The notes under the pieces are model-generated. The model was not told the DNA's origin. It saw nothing but the letters and a program-made list of their open reading frames with translations, and searched no databases. Of a stretch of DNA of 21,225 bases, positions 14,957 to 21,225 are shown piece after piece. The position numbers and the translations under genes were made by a program. Location: contig DASSTC010000020.1 in the NCBI GenBank assembly GCA_035708065.1, positions 1 to 21,225 of the forward strand. Direction: 5' to 3'. Every line of letters begins with the position of its first letter. Position 1 is the first letter of the stretch. This DNA comes from JAICUY01 sp035708065 (lineage in GTDB: Bacteria; Chloroflexota; Limnocylindria; QHBO01).

Positions 14957-16047
14957 CCGTGGGACTCCGCCCCGGCGGCCACCGCAACCGGCGTCGCGGC
15001 GACCCGCGCCGGCGCCACCGGCACGAGCAGCGACACGGTCGTGCCGCGGCCAGGCGCGCTCCAGACCTTCAGCTGCCCGCCGATGGTAGCGGCGCGTTCC
15101 CGCATGCCGGCCAGCCCCAGGCAGCGCGGCTTCACCGCGGACGGTCGGAAGCCGCGACCGTCGTCGCTGACCTCGAGCAGGAGACCATCGCGGGTGGTAT
15201 CGACGCGCATCTCGATCGCGCTGGCGGTCGCGTGCCGCACCGCGTTGGCCAGCGCTTCCTGCGCAACGCGGAAGACCTCGACGGTGACCGGCATCGACAG
15301 GCCGGCGCCCGCATCGGCTGCCAGGCGGGCCGTTGCGCCGCAGCTGCGCGCCAGCTCGCGGAGCGCGCTGTCGAGGCCTCGCTCCTCGAGCCGCGGTGGC
15401 CGCACGCGCTCGGCCGTCGATCGGACCTCGACGATGGCGCTCTCGGCCAGGCGTCGGGCGCGCCGCAGCTGCCCCGCCCGCAGCTTCTCGTCGGGTGAAG
15501 CGGCGCCGTCGAGCGCGAGGGACAGGGCGGTGAGCGTCTGGCCGATCCCGTCGTGCAGGTCGCGCGACAGGCGCTTGCGTTCCTGCTCGGCCGCGGTCAC
15601 CAGCCGTTCACGCGCGCCGCGATACAGCCGCGCATAGCGTTCGACCGCGGTGCGCTCGCGATCGGCCATCCAGGCGACGACGATCGCGATGGTGAACATC
15701 AGCGGCCACTCGGTGAGGTCGAGCGGCTCGATCTCGCGCTCGAAGATCGGCAGCAGGAAGTAGCCGAGCATGGCCACCGACGCCGCACCGATGCGCTGGT
15801 ACGTCACCGTCCTGCCGAAGACGAAGGCGTCGATGGTCAGGACCACGAAGACCACGTGGAACAGGAGCTCCGGCGGCCCGTGCTGGAAGTACGCCGCCGC
15901 GACGAAGGCGATCGCGACCAGGTCGAGCACGACCAGGATCCGGTGCAATCCGATTCGCTGCAGGCGCGTGCGCAGGTCGCGGAAGGCGAATGCTTCCGTG
16001 GCGCGGCGATCGCTCGGGTGGCTCGTCCTCGGACGACGAATGGTCAT
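14953..16047 (-). CDS. Sensor histidine kinase, NarL/DesK-like (HisKA_3)
   Basis: 364 residues from ATG 16047; TTG 16062 would add five residues but would leave almost no leader after the promoter at 16076-16103. About four hydrophobic stretches (roughly 36-55, 62-80, 85-102, 115-127) form a compact membrane sensor with very short loops. The dimerization/phospho-acceptor segment follows, AEQERKRLSRDLHDGIGQ, with H165. Then comes an HATPase domain with N-box AQEALANAVRHA, G1 box SDDGRGF and a G2-like CLGLAGMRERA. The short loops argue against a large extracellular ligand and for sensing the membrane or an associated protein, as in DesK/LiaS-type kinases. Kinase family sure; signal unknown. Confidence 0.9.
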   Translation of the reverse strand: MTIRRPRTSHPSDRRATEAFAFRDLRTRLQRIGLHRILVVLDLVAIAFVAAAYFQHGPPELLFHVVFVVLTIDAFVFGRTVTYQRIGAASVAMLGYFLLPIFEREIEPLDLTEWPLMFTIAIVVAWMADRERTAVERYARLYRGARERLVTAAEQERKRLSRDLHDGIGQTLTALSLALDGAASPDEKLRAGQLRRARRLAESAIVEVRSTAERVRPPRLEERGLDSALRELARSCGATARLAADAGAGLSMPVTVEVFRVAQEALANAVRHATASAIEMRVDTTRDGLLLEVSDDGRGFRPSAVKPRCLGLAGMRERAATIGGQLKVWSAPGRGTTVSLLVPVAPARVAATPVAVAAGAESHG

Positions 16048-16064
16048 CTTCCGCTCGGTCAAAT

Positions 16065-16103
16065 GGTCACTCGTGACTATAGGACCGCGCGTCCAGCGGT
16101 CAC
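16065..16103 (-). promoter_or_regulatory. Divergent promoter region with operator-like repeats (kinase/cupredoxin)
   Basis: On the minus strand, TATAGT (plus bases 16076-16081) with GTGACC (16098-16103) 16 bases upstream makes a fair promoter for the two-component genes, starting near 16069. The same CTATAG core gives TATAGG on the plus strand, a possible -10 for the cupredoxin gene. The perfect inverted repeat GTCAC-TC-GTGAC (16066-16077) touches the -10. GGTCA recurs in the same orientation at 16042, 16057, 16065 and 16098. These suggest regulator binding, perhaps by the response regulator itself. Confidence 0.45.
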
Positions 16104-16173
16104 ACCCTCAGGACGGCACGCGCGCGATGATCTGCGCTGCGCCATTCAGCCGATGCGGCACACGGAGGCAGAC

Positions 16174-16641
16174 ATGCGCTTGCACCACTCACCACTGGCC
16201 CGATTCATCCCGCTCATCGCCGCCCTGGCGCTGACCGCCTGCTCGCAGACCGCCTCGCCATCGCCGACGGCCGGCGGCGGTGGCGGCGGCGGCACCGGCA
16301 CGACGGTCAACGTGACGCTCTCCGAGTTCAAGGTCGAGATGGACAAGACCCAGGTCCCCGCCGGGAACGTCACGTTCCAGGTCAAGAACGGCGGCACGAT
16401 CGTCCACGAGTTCGTCGTGTTCAAGACCGATGACGCCGCCGACGCGCTGCCCAAGGCGTCCGAGGACGACGAGGTCAACGAGGACGACGCCACGCTGACG
16501 TCGATGGGCGAGGTCGAGGACGTCGAGGCCGGCTCGACGAAGTCGTTCAGCGCCGACCTGCAGCCCGGGAAGTACGTCGCGATCTGCAACGTCGAGGGCC
16601 ACTACGGCAGCGGCATGCACATCTCGTTCACGGTGCAGTAG
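16174..16641 (+). CDS. Cupredoxin-domain (blue-copper) lipoprotein
   Basis: 155 residues from ATG 16174, with GGAGG (16164-16168) five bases upstream. The signal peptide ends in lipobox LTAC (Cys 23), so the protein is lipid-anchored outside the membrane. A Ser/Pro and seven-glycine linker (24-45) follows. The domain (46-155) has a beta-sandwich pattern and a complete type-1 copper set: H78 in TIVHEF, then C138, H143 and M148 spaced C-x4-H-x4-M. An acidic insert (85-119, many Asp/Glu) sits between the first ligand and the rest, an unusual surface that could steer binding to a basic partner. Likely an electron carrier or copper-handling protein. Its 3' end overlaps the NagA gene by 14 bases on the opposite strand. 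Confidence 0.87.
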   Translation: MRLHHSPLARFIPLIAALALTACSQTASPSPTAGGGGGGGTGTTVNVTLSEFKVEMDKTQVPAGNVTFQVKNGGTIVHEFVVFKTDDAADALPKASEDDEVNEDDATLTSMGEVEDVEAGSTKSFSADLQPGKYVAICNVEGHYGSGMHISFTVQ

Positions 16642-17746
16642 GGGGCACCAGCCGGCCGCCGACCCACACGCGCCGCACCCCGAGGACCTCGTCGAGCTCG
16701 ACGAGGTCCGCTCGCAACCCGACCTCGATCCGGCCGCGGTCGTCGAGGCCGAGCAGGTGCGCCGGATTGCGGCCGGCGGCGGCCACGGCATCGGTCAATG
16801 CGATGCCGGACGCGACGAGGTTGCGAACCGCGCTGTCCAGCGCGATCACCGAGCCGGCGAGCGTGTCGCTGCCGGCAAGCGTCGCTCGGCCGTTGCGCAG
16901 CTCGACGTCGAGGTCGCCCAGCCGTGCGTGGCCGTCGGAGGTGCCGGCGAGCGACAGCGCGTCGCTCACCAGGAAGAGCCGGTTCGCCGGCTTGGAGCGG
17001 GCGACCAGCCGGTAGAGGACCGGGTCGACGTGGGCGTCGTCGGCGATGAGCTCGACCGCGACCCCGTCATCGGCCAGCGCCGCGGCGGCGAGTCCGGGAC
17101 GACGGTGGGAGAGCCCGCTCATCGCGTTGAACAGGTGCGTCGTCGAGCGGGCACCGGCGGCGTACCCCGCGCGCGCCTGCTCGAGCGTCGCGTCGGAGTG
17201 GCCGAGCGACACGACCACGCCCCGTTCGACGAGCCGGGCGATGAGCTCGAGCGCGCCGTCGAGCTCGGGCGCGACCGTGGTGAGCCGCAGGCCGTCGAGC
17301 ATCGGCTCGAGATCGGCGGCTGGCACGTCGGCCGGCCGTCGCAGGTGCCGCTGGTCGTGGGCACCCTTGCGCTCGGGCGCCAGGAATGGACCCTCGAGGT
17401 TGAAGCCCAGCGGCTGGGCGCCGTCGGCGGGTGCCTCCCAGCCTCGAACGTCCTGCGCAAACCGATGCAGCCCGTCGAGCGGCGCGCTCACCGCCGTCGG
17501 CAGGAACGACGTGACGCCGCGACGCACCAGCGCGGCGGCCATCCCGTCGAGCGCCGCGTGGCCGGCCATCGCGTCGTGGCCGCCCCAGCCGTGGACGTGG
17601 AGGTCGACGAAGCCCGGCACGATGTACGGGCCGGTGGCGCCCGCCGGGTCGGGAGTGATGCCGCCGACCAGCCCGCCGTCGATCGTCAGGCGGCCGGGAA
17701 CGACGCCATCGTCCCGAACGATGCGGCCGAGCAGCTCGTCGCTCAT
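16628..17746 (-). CDS. nagA: N-acetylglucosamine-6-phosphate deacetylase
   Basis: 372-residue amidohydrolase that removes acetate from N-acetylglucosamine 6-phosphate in amino-sugar and cell-wall recycling. Metal and catalytic residues are in place: DLHVHG (H50, H52), NLEGPF with E118, LGHSDA with H183, STTHLFNAM with H204, H239 in DDAHVDP, and catalytic D262 in VSDAL. Length is typical. ATG 17746 overlaps the stop of the GntR gene as ATGA and has GGGAG four bases upstream, so it is the second gene of a GntR-nagA unit. No nagB or sugar transporter is visible in the window. The regulator upstream probably responds to GlcNAc-6-P or GlcN-6-P, as NagR/DasR do. Confidence 0.9.
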   Translation of the reverse strand: MSDELLGRIVRDDGVVPGRLTIDGGLVGGITPDPAGATGPYIVPGFVDLHVHGWGGHDAMAGHAALDGMAAALVRRGVTSFLPTAVSAPLDGLHRFAQDVRGWEAPADGAQPLGFNLEGPFLAPERKGAHDQRHLRRPADVPAADLEPMLDGLRLTTVAPELDGALELIARLVERGVVVSLGHSDATLEQARAGYAAGARSTTHLFNAMSGLSHRRPGLAAAALADDGVAVELIADDAHVDPVLYRLVARSKPANRLFLVSDALSLAGTSDGHARLGDLDVELRNGRATLAGSDTLAGSVIALDSAVRNLVASGIALTDAVAAAGRNPAHLLGLDDRGRIEVGLRADLVELDEVLGVRRVWVGGRLVPPTAP

Positions 17747-18477
17747 CGGTCTCCCGGCGGGGGATCGACGTCGAACCGGACGTCGAGGGCGTAGCGCTCG
17801 GCGGCATAGCGCGATTCGGTCGCCTCGAGCGGCTCGCCGTGACGGTTCTCGATGACGCGCCGCTCGACGAGGAGCGGGGCGGCGGGCGGCAGCTCCAGCA
17901 GGCGTGCCTCTTCCGCGGTCGCGGTGGCCGCCAGGATCGTGCCGCGACCGCGACGCAGCGCGTGCCCGGCGCGTGCCATCGCCTCGTGCAGGGAGCCGCG
18001 CTCGAGATCGGCGGCCATGACGGCCGGCGCGCACCGCTGGTCGAGGATGGTCGTCTCGAGAGCGATCGGATCCTCGTCGGCATAGCGGATGCGGCGCAGG
18101 ACGACCACCGGGGTGCCCGGCGCCTGGCCCAGCTCGCGTGCCTCGGCGGCCGATGCCGGACGGACCACGCGCTCCAGTAGCCGCGAGTGCGGCTGCCGGC
18201 CGCGGCGGCGCATCTCGTGGCTGAAGGTCATCAGTCGATCGGCGCGTCGGTGTGCCGGCGGCAGGGCGACGAAGCTGCCGCGCCCGGGCTGCCGGGCGAC
18301 GATGCCGTCCTCGGTCAGGCGCTGCATCGCATGGCGGACCGTCATGCGGCTCACCTCGAACTCGCGGCAGAGCTCGGCTTCCGACGGGAGGCGGGCACCT
18401 GGCTCGAGCTCGGCGATCCGGCTCCTGAGCTCGTGCTCGATCACGCGGTACTGGGGTCGCACGTCGAGGAGCGCCAC
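17743..18477 (-). CDS. GntR-family (HutC/UTRA-type) regulator, NagR/DasR-like by context
   Basis: 244-residue regulator. The winged helix (about 8-70) has LPSEAELCREFEVSRMTVRHA, then IVARQPGRGSFV, and a UTRA-type domain fills about 80-240. Its coupling with nagA makes amino-sugar-phosphate control likely, as for NagR of Bacillus or DasR of Streptomyces. The GTG start has no Shine-Dalgarno site, but GATAAT lies six bases upstream, so the message may be leaderless. It differs clearly from the other GntR regulator at 10327-11082. Only 35 bases separate it from the PPDK-like gene upstream, so readthrough is also possible. Confidence 0.87.
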   Translation of the reverse strand: MALLDVRPQYRVIEHELRSRIAELEPGARLPSEAELCREFEVSRMTVRHAMQRLTEDGIVARQPGRGSFVALPPAHRRADRLMTFSHEMRRRGRQPHSRLLERVVRPASAAEARELGQAPGTPVVVLRRIRYADEDPIALETTILDQRCAPAVMAADLERGSLHEAMARAGHALRRGRGTILAATATAEEARLLELPPAAPLLVERRVIENRHGEPLEATESRYAAERYALDVRFDVDPPPGDR

Positions 18478-18483
18478 GCGCGG

Positions 18484-18489
18484 ATTATC
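18484..18489 (-). promoter_or_regulatory. Putative -10 element of the GntR-nagA unit
   Basis: GATAAT on the minus strand, six bases before the GTG start, matches the housekeeping -10 at five of six bases. Transcription would begin at or beside the start codon (leaderless). No good -35 is seen in the end of the upstream gene. No DasR/NagR-type 16-bp palindrome was found around it. Confidence 0.4.
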
Positions 18490-18512
18490 GGCGATCGGTG
18501 GGCAGCTGCGGC

Positions 18513-20642
18513 TCAGGCGCGGCCGGCGGCCTCCTCGTCGGCGCGATCGCGACCGGCGAGCCGGATGAGGTCCTCGTGCAGCTCGAACCAGGCGGTGTGG
18601 TAGCTGTCGACCCGTGGCGACGCGACGTACCGTTGGTCACCGTCGGTCGCCAGCGCGACCGCCCGGTCGAGCCGAGCGGCATAGCCGGCGAAGCGCGGCA
18701 ACACGCCCGCCAGCGGCGACAGCCAGACGACCATCTCGGCCTGGAGCGTCGCCAGATCGCGCAGCACCGAAGCGTCGTATGCGGTGTCGGTGTGGTCGTT
18801 GAAGGTCTGCTGGCCGTCGACCTCGCGCAGCTGCCAGGCGGTCACGATCCGCTTCACGCGCTGGTCGAGCGGATGGAATGCCTCGAGCGTGGCGCCGCTG
18901 CGCTCATCGCCGTAGGCAGCCCGGTCGGCGGCAAACAGCTGCGCTGCCGTCGTTCGGCCGTTGGCGGTCAGCCGCACGCCATCTGCAACGTGCTCGACGA
19001 GCGCGGCCGAGACCGCCTCGTCGATCAGCGCGGCGACTGCCGAGCCATCGGTCATGAGCGTTTCGGCGAGCCGCTCAGCGCTGAGCGTCCCGACGATCGC
19101 CAGGGCGCGAACGAGATCGTCGGCGGTCGACGACGAGTCGACGCGATCCTGGGCAGCCGAGCCGGGAGTGGCGGTCGGAGCAGCGATCACCACGCCGCGG
19201 TCGCGCGCCCAGTCAAGCAGGGTCGCAGCCTCGGGCGGGATCTCCCAGGCGCCCTCGAGGCGGCCCGCGAAGACCTCGCCGCTCGTCCCGTCGATGCTGA
19301 TCTCGTCGCCGGCATCGAACCAGCGGTCGCCGATCTTCACGCCGGACCCGCTCGGCTCGACCGAGGCCGCGCCCACGACCGCCGGGATGCCCCAGCCACG
19401 GGCGACGACGGCGGCGTGGCTCGCCAGCCCGCCCCGCGCCGTGAGCACGCCGGCCGACGTCGCCATGCCGCCCACGTCCTCGGGCGAGGTCTCGGCCCGG
19501 ACGAGGATCACCGATCGGCCGTCCCGCGCGGCAGCCTCGGCCGCGGCCGCGCTCGTCGCGATCTCGCCGCTCGCCACGCCCGGAGAGGCGGGCAGCCCGG
19601 TGGCGATCGGGGCCGCCGCATCCGTCCGCACGAAGACGCGCGGTGGTTCGGCCAGCAGGTGGGCGACCCGCCGGACCGCGTCGTCGTGCGAGCACGGGAA
19701 GTCGGCGTCCTCGGCCATCTCGATCGCCATGCGCAGCGCCGCGCGCGGGCTGCGCTTGCCGACGCGGACCTGCAGCATCCACAGCCGTCCCTGCTCCACG
19801 GTGAACTCGATGTCGCACAGGTCGGCGTAGTGGCGCTCGAGACGATCGGCGTGGCGCGCGAGCTCGGCGCCGACCGCGGGGAGCCGACGCTGTAGCACCT
19901 CGAACGGCTCGGTGGCATGCGTCCCGGCGACGACGTCCTCGCCCTGGGCGTCGAACAGGATGTCCCCGAAGAGCACCCGTTCGCCGGTCGATGGGTTGCG
20001 GGTGAACAGGACGCCGGTGCCCGAATCGCTCCCGCGGTTGCCGAAGACCATGGCCTGCACGGTCACCGCCGTGCCGAGGTCGTCGGCGATGCCTTCGCGC
20101 GCGCGGTACGCGACGGCGCGATCGCTGTTCCAGGAACGGAACACGGCCTCGATCGCCGCATGCAGCTGCTGCCACGGGTCGTCCGGTGGCTCCTCGCCGA
20201 TCACCTGGCGGTAGCCCTCGCGCAGCCGGCGCCGGCAGTCGGCGGCGAACTCGGGATCGCCGACGGCGCGCGCGAAGCCGTCGATCGTGGCCGAGGTCAG
20301 CCCGACGTTGAGGATGGTGTCCATCATCCCGGGCATCGACACCGGGGCGCCCGAGCGCACGCTCACCAGCAGCGGGTCGGCGGGGTCGCCGAAGCGCCGG
20401 CCGACGCGTTCGCCCAGGCGCGCCAGCTGGGCGCGCAGCTCGTCGTCGAGGCCTGCCGGCCAGGCGCCCCCGAGGAAGGCACGGCATGCATCGGTGCTGA
20501 TCGTGAACCCGTCGGGCACGGGGAGCCCGAGCTCGCGGGCCATGATCGACAGGTTGGCGCCCTTGCCGCCGAGCAGGCGCGTCAGCTCGACCGGCTCGAG
20601 GTCGATCGCCTCGTCGAAGGCATGCGCGTAGCGTGTGGTCAC
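18513..20642 (-). CDS. PPDK-like phosphotransfer protein lacking the PEP/pyruvate barrel, with winged-helix-like C-terminal extension
   Basis: 709 residues. Residues 1-340 match the ATP-grasp nucleotide domain of pyruvate phosphate dikinase: GGKGANLS (25-32), SVRSGAPVSMPGMMDT (94-109) and LWMLQVRVGKR (287-297). Residues 345-465 form the swivelling phosphohistidine domain with catalytic H409 in GGLASHAAVVARG. PPDK normally reads GGMTSH there; the Thr that regulators phosphorylate is Ala407. The C-terminal PEP-binding TIM barrel (full PPDK is about 875 residues) is absent. Instead, 508-570 resembles a winged helix ending in VRLTANGR, and 585-695 is a helical domain with FHPLDQRVKRI and SPRVDSYHTAWFELHEDL. 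Truncated PPDK-like proteins are known in actinobacteria. GTG 20642 has GGGGAG (20652-20657) nine bases upstream. Phosphoryl acceptor unknown; may act with the divergent gene. Confidence 0.82.
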   Translation of the reverse strand: MTTRYAHAFDEAIDLEPVELTRLLGGKGANLSIMARELGLPVPDGFTISTDACRAFLGGAWPAGLDDELRAQLARLGERVGRRFGDPADPLLVSVRSGAPVSMPGMMDTILNVGLTSATIDGFARAVGDPEFAADCRRRLREGYRQVIGEEPPDDPWQQLHAAIEAVFRSWNSDRAVAYRAREGIADDLGTAVTVQAMVFGNRGSDSGTGVLFTRNPSTGERVLFGDILFDAQGEDVVAGTHATEPFEVLQRRLPAVGAELARHADRLERHYADLCDIEFTVEQGRLWMLQVRVGKRSPRAALRMAIEMAEDADFPCSHDDAVRRVAHLLAEPPRVFVRTDAAAPIATGLPASPGVASGEIATSAAAAEAAARDGRSVILVRAETSPEDVGGMATSAGVLTARGGLASHAAVVARGWGIPAVVGAASVEPSGSGVKIGDRWFDAGDEISIDGTSGEVFAGRLEGAWEIPPEAATLLDWARDRGVVIAAPTATPGSAAQDRVDSSSTADDLVRALAIVGTLSAERLAETLMTDGSAVAALIDEAVSAALVEHVADGVRLTANGRTTAAQLFAADRAAYGDERSGATLEAFHPLDQRVKRIVTAWQLREVDGQQTFNDHTDTAYDASVLRDLATLQAEMVVWLSPLAGVLPRFAGYAARLDRAVALATDGDQRYVASPRVDSYHTAWFELHEDLIRLAGRDRADEEAAGRA

Positions 20643-20671
20643 GCGTGTGATCTCCCCGTCATCGGTGCTGC

Positions 20672-20692
20672 ATTATCATCGATCATCGATAA
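20672..20692. promoter_or_regulatory. Divergent promoter/operator: palindrome with tandem heptamers
   Basis: TTATC-N3-GATC-N3-GATAA (20673-20692) is a 20-base interrupted palindrome, and its interior is two tandem copies of TCATCGA (20676-20689). It is an AT-rich island between divergent genes. GATAAT on the minus strand (plus 20672-20677) can serve as the -10 of the PPDK-like gene, with start near 20665. TATCAT (20674-20679) could be a plus-strand -10. Good -35 boxes are not evident, suggesting an activator or a shared repressor. Confidence 0.45.
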
Positions 20693-20738
20693 CCCGACGA
20701 CCAGTGGCGTGGCAGGCGAGCGTGGAGTGACCGTCAGC

Positions 20739-21225
20739 ATGAACGAGGCGATCCTCGATCAGTTCCTGGGCAGCGACGAGTTTCCGATCGAGTGGGCATC
20801 AGACCAGGAGCGGCAGCTCTTCTGGGTCTTCGACGACCTGCACTGCCCGCATCCGCTGAGCCCGATGTTCTTTGAGATCGGCGGCTGGTGGCTGACCTGC
20901 GATCACATGTTCCGCCGTTTCGGGACGCCGTTCGCCTGCGACTGGATCACGAAGAAGGTGAACGGCTACCTGTACACGGCCGCCGTCCCGGCCGATCCGG
21001 CGTGGAAGGTCGATGCCATGGAGTACGGCGCGCGCTACGGCGCACGGGTGCCGCTCGACGACGACTATGCCGCCCGCATGGGCGCCTACCTCGACACCGC
21101 GCTGCCGGTCTACGGCCTGCACTTCGCCGACTGGTGGCGCGACCGGCTCGTTCCGGAGATGCAGCGCAACTTCGCGTTCCTGGAGGAGCAGCTCGACCGC
21201 CAGGACGAGATGACGCTTGCGGACC
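20739..21225 (+). CDS. Partial gene: putative PEP-utilizing/PEP-synthase-like partner protein (N terminus)
   Basis: An open frame of 162 complete codons runs from ATG 20739 to the window edge without a stop; GTG 20727 is an alternative start, and GGAG (20724-20727) is the likely ribosome site. The protein is rich in aromatic residues: LFWVFDDLHCPHPLSPMFFE (about 27-46), GGWWLTCDHMFRRFG, then KVNGYLYTAAVP (about 72-83) and HFADWWRDRL. The pattern of a HCPHPLSP-like segment followed by NGYLY recalls the N-terminal region of proteins whose C terminus is a PEP-utilizing mobile (phosphohistidine) domain. I recognise this only loosely and the diagnostic C terminus is outside the window. Divergent placement opposite the PPDK-like gene supports a functional pairing. 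Confidence 0.6.
   Translation, partial: MNEAILDQFLGSDEFPIEWASDQERQLFWVFDDLHCPHPLSPMFFEIGGWWLTCDHMFRRFGTPFACDWITKKVNGYLYTAAVPADPAWKVDAMEYGARYGARVPLDDDYAARMGAYLDTALPVYGLHFADWWRDRLVPEMQRNFAFLEEQLDRQDEMTLAD

Noticed and set aside
16757..17794. Plus-strand 345-codon frame opposite nagA
   Set aside because: Shadow of nagA, whose metal and catalytic residues are all present.
18478..18512. DasR/NagR-type 16-bp operator upstream of the GntR-nagA unit
   Set aside because: No copy resembling the ACTGGTCTAGACCAGT type was found in the gap or next to it.
1..21225. CRISPR arrays, tRNA or rRNA genes, insertion sequences, prophage genes
   Set aside because: No regularly spaced repeats, cloverleaf candidates, transposase or phage motifs were seen; repeats present are short regulatory-scale ones.

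Overview
This is a GC-rich bacterial segment, roughly 70% G+C by eye. It has many GTG and TTG starts, frequent 4-bp stop/start overlaps, Ser/Pro- or Gly-rich lipoprotein linkers and a LytR-CpsA-Psr protein. The style fits Chloroflexota (for example the Limnocylindria/Ellin6529 group) or Actinomycetota. That assignment is inferred from general features only; no rRNA or tRNA gene is present. Coding density is very high and no gene-free stretch exceeds about 130 bases.

Region A (1-11082, + strand) is a single ten-gene operon. A good promoter and a near-palindrome precede an FGGY sugar/polyol kinase. It is followed by an AraM/glycerol-1-phosphate-dehydrogenase-like enzyme, a NagD/AraL-type HAD phosphatase, an unassigned TIM-barrel protein and a GlpD-type FAD dehydrogenase. 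Next come a complete PotABCD-type ABC importer (ATPase, Tat-exported binding lipoprotein, two permeases) and a HutC-type GntR regulator. Most junctions overlap by 4-8 bases. The set looks like a self-contained, self-regulated uptake and catabolic system for a small polyol or polyol derivative. It combines the kinase/AraL/AraM trio of the Bacillus ara operon with the kinase/GlpD-homologue logic of erythritol operons. The true substrate is unknown, and the binding protein appears to lack part of the polyamine-binding set.

Region B (11084-14324) holds an LCP-family cell-envelope protein on the minus strand. Divergent to it is a two-gene ABC-2 exporter (ATPase and permease). Both convergent ends carry hairpins.

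Region C (14297-16641) holds a NarL-type two-component system (kinase then regulator, minus strand), divergent from a small blue-copper (cupredoxin) lipoprotein. A compact promoter with inverted repeats lies between them.

Region D (16628-21225) holds a minus-strand series: a PPDK-like protein, then a GntR regulator and NagA (N-acetylglucosamine-6-phosphate deacetylase). The PPDK-like protein lacks the PEP/pyruvate barrel and carries a winged-helix-like C-terminal extension. Divergent from it, across a striking AT-rich repeat/palindrome, begins a gene cut by the window edge that may be a partner PEP-utilizing-type protein.
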